Shown here: positions 57,948 to 64,000 of the stretch, one piece after another
Numbering within the stretch: the first letter of the stretch is position 1
Layout: every line of letters begins with the position of its first letter
Source: Astropecten irregularis
Taxonomy: Eukaryota; Echinodermata; Asteroidea; Paxillosida; Astropectinidae
DNA length: 64,000 nucleotides
Direction of reading: 5' to 3'
Assembly (NCBI GenBank): GCA_963971285.1
Contig: OZ020257.1
Location: 11,856,602 to 11,920,601 of the forward strand
Program-made: the position numbers and the translations under genes
Notes under the pieces: generated by a model
Databases searched by the model: none
Told to the model about the DNA's origin: nothing
The model's input: only the letters and a program-made list of their open reading frames with translations

Positions 57948-58284
57948 AGGGCCGATTTCACTAACGCTTTGGCTGCGTTCGAGCGGGCTACTCGTGTTAA
58001 CACGAGTATACTCCTGAGCGCTCGAACGGCCGGAGTACGACACTCGGGTCAGCGAGAGTATACTCTCCAGCGTTGGGGAGTATACTCCTGCACCGGAGAG
58101 TATTGCGCGCGCATCACACTCGTGTTACCGGGAGTAACCGCTCGAACGCAGCCCAAGCGATCATCGCTAAAGCCCAAGTCTATCGCTAAACAGAAAATCG
58201 ATCGCTACTTTGCATAGCAATTTTCCGTTTAGCAATGGATGTGGGCTTAAACGATGATCGCACAGCGTTAGTGAAATCGGCACC
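57948..58284. repeat. J-family MITE with nested CG-rich element
   Basis: Outer ends AGGGCCGATTTCACTAACGC and GCGTTAGTGAAATCGGCACC are inverted repeats. The inner right part (AAGCGATCATCGCTAAAGCC ... CTTAAACGATGATCGC) is itself palindromic. The element is interrupted at 57970-58153. Confidence 0.8.
57970..58153. mobile_element. CG-rich MITE nested in J element
   Basis: Ends GGCTGCGTTCGAGCGGGCTA and GAGTAACCGCTCGAACGCAG plus CC are inverted repeats. The inside is rich in GAGTATACTC palindromes and CpG, unlike anything else here. It is about 184 bp with no coding capacity. Confidence 0.8.
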
Positions 58285-58349
58285 AGCGGGTGAGAATCAA
58301 TTAGTGACCTTCTCAAGTGGTGTATCATGACAAAGAAGTTTGCCACACC

Positions 58350-58484
58350 AGGGGCCGATTTCATAAAGCTCTGCGACGCATCGCAACTCGATTTGCGACG
58401 CGTTGCATCTATGCGATGAGTCCATAGAGAAAGGATGCGTCTTAACTCTGCGACGCGTCGTTAGTTTTATGAAATCGGTACCCA
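58350..58484. repeat. H-family MITE
   Basis: It starts GGGGCCGATTTCATAAAGCT and ends TAGTTTTATGAAATCGGTAC. It is over 90% alike by eye to the copy at 26672. Confidence 0.85.
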
Positions 58485-59388
58485 GGCCCTCCAAAAGGCC
58501 TACAAGCAAAAATCCTATAAGCACAAGATATTCAAGTTGACACTTGATGTATAAATTGAAACATCATAACCTGACTACTGAGTACTCTGGGGAAGGACAC
58601 ATAGTTTCCATGCACTTTTACTTGCCCAATGTAAGCACCACCATTCCCCATTGGCCATATAGATACATAATAAGTAAAAGTCATCACTGTTTCACTGTGC
58701 CCTGTACTTGTAAACCGATAGGCACGTGTCCTATCTTGTGTTTATAGGATCTTTGCTACAAGTACATCAATAGAAATTCAGGAGATGTAGGAACCATAAA
58801 CGAAGGAAGATATTCATAATGTACAGATATTTAATAATCTCAGATATAATTTATCTGTAACCACTCAATAAGTCTCACGTGAGAAATGCCCCAATGCAGT
58901 ATCCTCAATTATTTATAACATATTCTTTCTGTGAAAGTTTCAAACAATAGAGCAAAATTGGCAAATAGGGCCTAATTACATGTATATCAATGGCAACATA
59001 AACTTCAAAAACTCTGCAAGCATTTGGTGCTTTACATCCATTTTGTGATGTATGTAAAGCGAATGGCAGATAATGTCCAACAATGGTGGCAGTATTTAAA
59101 ATGCACCTACAAGTCCAGCATGTACAATACAATCACACTCAACCCACATGTGGCCAATCTCTATGCATCCATGAATACCGCCCTCTTGTGACCAAAATCA
59201 AAATGAAACACCACCTGGTGTGGGCAGATAATTCAACCGGAATGGCACTGCCATGACTAACAACCTGATCATCCACACACATTGATTTTTTCTTCTTCTC
59301 CTTCATCTTCCCGGGAAAAAAATATATAATAAAAATGGGCAGGGACAGAAACTGCATGAATAAGATGCAAACATCAGAATCCATTTGT

Positions 59389-59777
59389 TTAAAGGTGATT
59401 TCATACTTTGTACTTCGGTTTTTGTCAAAGAAATGCTGAAACATGGGCAAAAATATCAAGAAAGAAACAGTAATGTCAGTCATCTGTGAAATTCTCAGTC
59501 CCATACGGTGCCCTCTTTTCAAGAAAACAATGAAAATTTCCACAGTATTTTTTTTTTTAGAATCTTTTCACAGGATTTGTTATCTTTAAAGATCAAAATT
59601 GTTTTTGGTCATTGGTTTTACTCTTTTCTCAATAAATACAGCATTTCATGCAAAAAGGAATGTTAACGGTATGTTTCTACCATGTCTACCATCACAATAT
59701 TTATACCATGAATTTTATACGTTAATCTGTGAAGATTTTTTGTTATGTATGCTACCAAAGTATGACAGTACCTTTAA
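59389..59777 (+). mobile_element. A-subfamily TTAA MITE
   Basis: Flanked by TTAA at both ends. It starts AAAGGTGATTTCATACTTTG and ends ACCAAAGTATGACAGTACCT. The full module order is present. Confidence 0.85.
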
Positions 59778-59881
59778 AAGGAGAATGACAACATTTAGTT
59801 TGTTTCATGTGACAGATGGTTGACAGTGACCAATCAAAACACTGACTGGGAAAGTTGAGCTGCTGTTTTTCATTCTTCTTC

Positions 59882-60100
59882 CAAGTCAACATTAGTCCAT
59901 GTGACAGATACACTCGCCATACAGCTGCGACGGTACAGCGAGCAAGCGTCTATCACATGCGTGCAGATTTCCTGATTAATTATGCAAGCCAACCCAGCAC
60001 TGACCTCTAGGTTTTGCCGCATTGCATAACATTTGCATGCACGCATGTATCAGACGTTCGTACCTTCGCACGGAGACAGAACGGGTGATACTCAGACTAA
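59882..60100 (-). repeat. S-family dispersed repeat, internally deleted
   Basis: The complement of the copy at 38178-38490: CGTGCAGATTTCCTGATTAA, ACCTCTAGGTTTTGCC and ATGTATCAGACGTTCGTA lie in reverse order, with the middle missing. Confidence 0.75.
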
Positions 60101-60192
60101 GTCAACATGGAGGTGTGACATAAGATTTGAATCATACTAAAAATGCCTCCAACACCCTGTCTCATTCAAACAAGAAACTACGCGTGAAATAC

Positions 60193-60238
60193 CTTGATCC
60201 AGAAATGATCGAGACAATCGTCGACACTGGCTCTTTGG
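60193..60238 (-). CDS. DAPK1: DAPK1-like gene, last kinase-domain exon (46 nt)
   Basis: A 46-nt exon lies between CGTTTTCAG and TCAAG/gtattt. One base completes a split codon, then 15 codons read QRASVDDCLDHFWIK and end in phase 0. This is kinase subdomain XI: the conserved Arg (Q-R), the helix before the end, and the H-x-W-I closing motif of CaMK-group kinases. Human DAPK1 as I recall reads KKRMTIQDSLQHPWIK here. It joins PSNKIQRKL in the next exon exactly where the family continues PKDTQ. The preceding exon, which should end in a D-P-type codon pair, was not found up to 64000 and probably lies beyond. Confidence 0.92.
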
Positions 60239-60599
60239 CTGAAAACGAAACGACACAAAAACAAAAAAATAATCGAATTAGAAGAAATTATTGAACTAGT
60301 GGGGGTATTCAGGACAAATGGAAATAAATTAACCTTGACATACACTGTACATGTAATGTGATAACCAAGCAGAAGGGGGAAAACTGTGATATAAATATTA
60401 CAATTTGATCCAGAAACGGTTTCTGGAATGAAAAAGGAATTCTCTTTGAATGTCAAGGCAACCTGGTTGGTTAAGGTGCGTATCAGATTTCCACAGAGAG
60501 AACAGATCTTGTCGCAATACTGCACGGCTAGCATGAAGAATTTCTCTTCAAAACGTGATTAACCTGTTTGACTGAATGTCAGTTCCTACATGTACCTAC

Positions 60600-60955
60600 T
60601 TAAAGGTAGTATCATACTTTGTTTTTTGTCAAAGAAATACAGATTCATGGGCAAAAATATCAAGGAAGATACAGTAAAAGTCATCTGTGAAAATTTCAGT
60701 CCCATACATTGCCCACGTTTTGAGAAAACAGTGAAAAACGACCACAGTATTTCTTAAGTCTTTTCTCTTTTATTTTTGATCTTTTAAAAGATCAAAAAGA
60801 TTTGTGGTCGTTGTTTTACTAATTTCTGGATAAATACACAATTTCAGGCAGAAATATTTTAACGGTAGGTTTCTACTAGCATACTCTGAAAGTTATACGT
60901 AAATCTGTAAACATTTCTGTTTTGGTCTTTTACCAAAGTATGATACTACCTTTAA
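60600..60955 (+). mobile_element. A-subfamily TTAA MITE, reference-quality copy
   Basis: 356 bp including TTAA at both edges. It starts AAAGGTAGTATCATACTTTG and ends CAAAGTATGATACTACCTTT, perfect inverted ends of about 20 bp. The module order is ATTCATGGGCAAAAATATCA, CCACGTTTTGAGAAAACAGT, GATCTTTTAAAAGATCAAAA, TTTCTGGATAAATACACAAT, AGTTATACGTAAATCTGTAA. Confidence 0.92.
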
Positions 60956-61114
60956 CATCTTAATAAAGACAGAAACACTTTATCTTTATCTTCAGATGTT
61001 TTGCTATAATTTCATAGTCATTATTGTTCGTTTGGTGAGCGACCGTGTTAAGAGAAAATAACTGGCACACTTATCCTCCAATGCAAATGAATGTTTTCTT
61101 TAGAAAAAGTTTCT

Positions 61115-61488
61115 TTAAAGGTACTTTCATACTTTGCTTTTTGTCACAAAAATGCAGAGTCAAGCGCAAAACTATCAAGGAAGATACAGTAACAGTCATC
61201 TGTAAAATTCCCAGTCCCATACAGTGCCCATTTTTTGGAAAAAAAAAACAGTGAAAAATGCCCACGGTATTTAAAAAAAAATTTTTACCGTTATTTTTTG
61301 ATGTTCCGAAGATCAAAATTATTTTTGGTAATATTGGTTCTACTCTTTTCTGGATAAATACAGTATTTCAAAGAAAACAATTTTAACGGTATATTTCTAC
61401 TATCACCATCATTAAACACTTTAAGTTATAGGTAAATCTGTGAAGATTTCTGTTTCGGTGTGCTACCAAAGTATGATAGTACCTATAG
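61115..61488 (+). mobile_element. A-subfamily TTAA MITE, worn right end
   Basis: It starts TTAAAGGTACTTTCATACTT and ends CAAAGTATGATAGTACCTAT. The right TTAA has decayed. Confidence 0.8.
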
Positions 61489-61999
61489 AAAACAAAATCC
61501 AAATTGTTAGGTCGAGTGCAAACACATCATCATTGTGGCTTATTCCTTGGCCAGATTCCAGTATTTACCCACGCCAGACAATGAATAAAACCTGCGAGTC
61601 ATATTTGGCATGTCACCGTCACTTTCGACTCAGTCTCTAAGGAAGAATGTTTACAACTTGCTGGTATAGAGGCGCTAAAGGTGCAACGGACGGGGATAAA
61701 GGAAATCCAATTAACATCTAAGAGGTTTCAGATTTTCATCTTGTTATCCGAGGCAAAGTTCTCTAGACCTTGACCCCGGGATAAATAAATTCTAATCAAT
61801 CAAGCAAGGTTTCATACGTTTTTTCTCCGTTTTGGTAATCTAATAAAAAAAATTCCAAGACTGTAAAGACATTAATGGCATTTGTAAGTAATTCTTAAAG
61901 TGGGTTATGTTTTGACGCAGAGGAATCACACATGTCATAATAGAATAATGTGGAGTAGCCTATTTTCATATGTAGCAGGGATGCGAGACTTCAGATTTA

Positions 62000-62182
62000 A
62001 TGCTTGGAGTTAGGAGGGCCTGACGCGTTTCGATCCTAGCAGGATCTTTCTCAAAGGCAGAGAAAGATTAGAAAGATCCTGCTAGGATCAAAATGCGTCA
62101 GGCCTTTCTTTTAACTCTAAGCATTTGATTTATTCAAGGTCATTTTGTCTGATGAGCAATTTGCAGCAGTTTATTCCTTTTA
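62000..62182 (+). repeat. K-family repeat, best copy
   Basis: It contains GGAGTTAGGAGGGCCTGACG, CGATCCTAGCAGGATCTTTC, the inverted GAAAGATCCTGCTAGGATCA, then GCGTCAGGCC and ATTTGCAGCAGTTTATTCCT. The two halves form a hairpin of more than 35 bp with a short AAGGCAGA-type loop. Confidence 0.8.
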
Positions 62183-62342
62183 TTGAATTCAGGTTTAAAT
62201 CGGATTTCAGATTTTTTTGTTTAGTTTTGAATTTCAGCTTCTTTGTACACCTGCTTTGTACAAAAGTAGAGGAACTTTTCAATTTTAGTTTTTCCCTAAA
62301 GTGGTATTTCCAGATTTTTGTGTGCGTGTGGCCACTCACATT

Positions 62343-62620
62343 CTCCCCCACCTGTTGTGGGTTGAGTCTACTAGTTCATACCTACCCCAGACGGTTACTA
62401 CTATATGCAAATTCCCCTGCGCCAATTTGCTGCTTCGCTGAAAAGACTTGATCAACCGTGGTGCACCCTGACCTCCCACAATGCATACCGACATAGCCGC
62501 CATGATCGTCCTTCTTTTCGAAGCCAGGAGGCTCGAGGCCAGAAGTGGGGAGGACGGGCGGGACGCAACCGTCTGGGGTAGGTATGAACTAGTAGACTCA
62601 ACCCACAACAGGTGGGGGAG
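62343..62620. repeat. Perfect 54-bp inverted repeat at end of DIRS-like fossil
   Basis: Arms 62343-62396 (CTCCCCCACCTGTTGTGGGT at the start) and 62567-62620 are perfect complements over 54 bp around a 170-bp spacer. A further direct copy of the arm's inner end, CCTACCCCAGACGGTTACTA, lies at 62638-62657. Terminal inverted repeats plus a nearby complementary repeat are the known end structure of DIRS elements. Confidence 0.85.
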
Positions 62621-64000
62621 AGTCTACTGCATTCAACCTACCCCAGACGGTTACTACTATATGCAGAGTGGCACCGAGTTACGGTGGTGGGCTGGCTACA
62701 TGGAGAGCCAGGAAAGTTTGGTGGATATGAATCAGGTTAGCATAATGGGCACAATGCCCATCGTGAGTTCGCCATGGGCAGAGCTTCCGTGGAGGTCTTG
62801 CCCATCTGTCAGCAGGCCTGAAGGAATCCTGGTTTCCAGGTCGGTGAAGCCAGGATTTTCCTGTCGTACATGAGTTAAGTCGCTCCGCAGGACGTCCCTC
62901 AGGTAGCAAGAGGAGAAAATGGAGGGGACATTTCCATCATGCTGCCTCGTCCAAGTCTGATGACAGAACTCAGAAATAGGACCAGGATGCGAGTACTGTT
63001 CTCGCATCTTGGGTCTTGATGTGTCAGTGGGTTTGCTGGCCCGGTTTAGATGGGCAGACTGGGCATGCAAACTTGACGGTCGAGGCGATCCAGCGGATAA
63101 ACGTGACTTTCGACGCTGGGCTTCGTGGTAGTGGCGAAGGGCTGAGAGGGGTTCCTTCTCAAGTCCTTAGATTGGGCTAGGTACCACATCAGACCCCTGA
63201 CGTGGCACCCTAGCTTGCCTGACGGGTCACCGGAGCGCGATGTCCGAGATGATACAGAGGTGTCTGGTGGCTCGAAGACAGGGCATCAGTTTTGGTGAGG
63301 AAGCCTATGGTTGGAAGGAGTCGAGTGCTGTGTGGCATCCGGCGTATTCAGCTATCGATAGGGCCCTGATTTCACTGGTCCTCGTAGGCGTAACCACTGA
63401 CAGGAGGAAGGTTAGTAGATGCACGGTAGTGTGCTAGGGGCCATTCGGTAGAACGTGGCCCATAGGAGATGTGTGCATTGGCCACATGGGTTGAGAGGGG
63501 AGAGCCATCCTCGAAAACATCGTGTGTAGTCCAAGCAGACCTGTAGCTGCGGGTAGAAGAAACTTGGAGCCTGGTGTGGACTGGTGCGTAGGCAGAGGTC
63601 CGCCATAGCCGTTAGTGGTGTATTAGTAGGAGAAGGAGAGGGAGCATCTTCGTAGCACCACATCGGGGAAGGTATAAACAGTCACCGGGTAGCCATGACA
63701 GAGGCTTCGTTGTGAGGCCCCGCTGTGAGGGTCCTTGTATGATGTCCAGCGTGTTGGGTGTTGGTTTTGGGGGCCGTAGGCCCCAAGCCAAGTGAAGTGG
63801 AGGGTGTCGGGCCCGGGTAGTATTGACTGGTCATTGCGCAACTGGTCCAGGCCGAGCCCCTTAGTTTGCCTCTCGACGGTGGTGAGAAGTTTCCTGCCCG
63901 TACGCACGAGAAGGGGTGTGTCCGGTGCGTGGTGTAAGTCGCTGCCAGTACTGTCCTTAGAGGCGACATGGGGCGCCTAAGATGGCTTGTACATGATACA
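62343..64000 (-). mobile_element. Fossil DIRS-type tyrosine-recombinase retrotransposon, 3' part
   Basis: This is the right end of the window, less AT-rich than the rest. On the minus strand a protein trace matches the end of a DIRS-family tyrosine recombinase: the motif SIFSSCYLRDVLRSDLT corresponds to the FTSFYLRDV-type tail of that enzyme (recalled). Further trace continues to 64000, so the rest of the element lies outside. The left end carries inverted repeats, as DIRS elements do. It is a broken copy with several breaks, not functional. The coding part looks worn while the repeat arms are intact, so its age is hard to judge; moderately old is my guess. Confidence 0.6.

Larger units (their letters stand above)
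57726..60192 (-). other. Intron of DAPK1-like gene
   Basis: Contains the J element with its nested insert, an H copy, an A copy and an S copy. No gene is seen elsewhere in it. Confidence 0.8.
60239..62342 (-). other. Intron of DAPK1-like gene
   Basis: Two A elements (60600-60955, 61115-61488) and a K repeat (62000-62182). 61489-61999 has no recognised feature. I looked on the minus strand for kinase subdomains VIII-X and did not see them. Confidence 0.7.

Overview
ORGANISM AND OVERALL READING. This is an AT-rich, intron-dominated animal genomic window, very probably from a marine invertebrate deuterostome (an echinoderm is my best guess). The evidence is a metazoan-type multidomain kinase gene with GT-AG introns, very dense short non-autonomous DNA transposons, several tRNA-derived SINEs and a DIRS-type retroelement. 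The organism is an inference; I ran no search. GENE CONTENT. One host gene dominates, on the minus strand across nearly the whole window: an ankyrin-repeat death-associated protein kinase (DAPK1-like). Reading right to left in transcript order: an exon for the last part of the kinase C-lobe (60193-60238), an exon for the start of the autoregulatory segment (57636-57725), a plausible calmodulin-binding exon (54681-54746, uncertain), an intron of up to about 47 kb, a linker plus first ankyrin exon (10559-10696), then ankyrin exons at 8247-8345 (33 aa), 2787-2885 (33 aa), 1816-2013 (66 aa) and 1-63 (cut by the left edge). Every junction between the firmly called exons from 60193 leftwards is phase 0, and the ankyrin exons are exact multiples of one 33-residue repeat. 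The N-terminal kinase exons should lie right of the window, and the ROC/COR and death-domain exons left of it. POSSIBLE SECOND PRODUCT. At 48112-47735 there is a minus-strand sequence with a pyrimidine-rich acceptor, a 31-codon Ser/Ala/Asp-rich open frame in the required phase, a stop and an AATAAA signal. It looks like an alternative last exon that would end the transcript before the ankyrin exons, giving a short kinase like vertebrate DAPK2. This is the observation I would check first. INTRONS. They are packed with repeats. The main group is a roughly 360-bp terminal-inverted-repeat family (two subfamilies, A and B) with TTAA at its ends; one copy sits inside another element and shows the TTAA duplication. 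Others are several MITE families whose ends begin GGGCC or GGGGYCRATTTCA (C, D, E, G, H, I, J, Q), a mariner-like TA element, a Helitron/Helentron-like element, a palindromic GATCCTAGCAGGATC family (K), tRNA-headed SINEs, a 121-bp tandem array and several nested insertions. RIGHT END. 62343-64000 holds the decayed 3' part of a DIRS-type tyrosine-recombinase retrotransposon, with a perfect 54-bp inverted repeat at its left end. I see no bacterial features, CRISPR array, rRNA or convincing functional tRNA.
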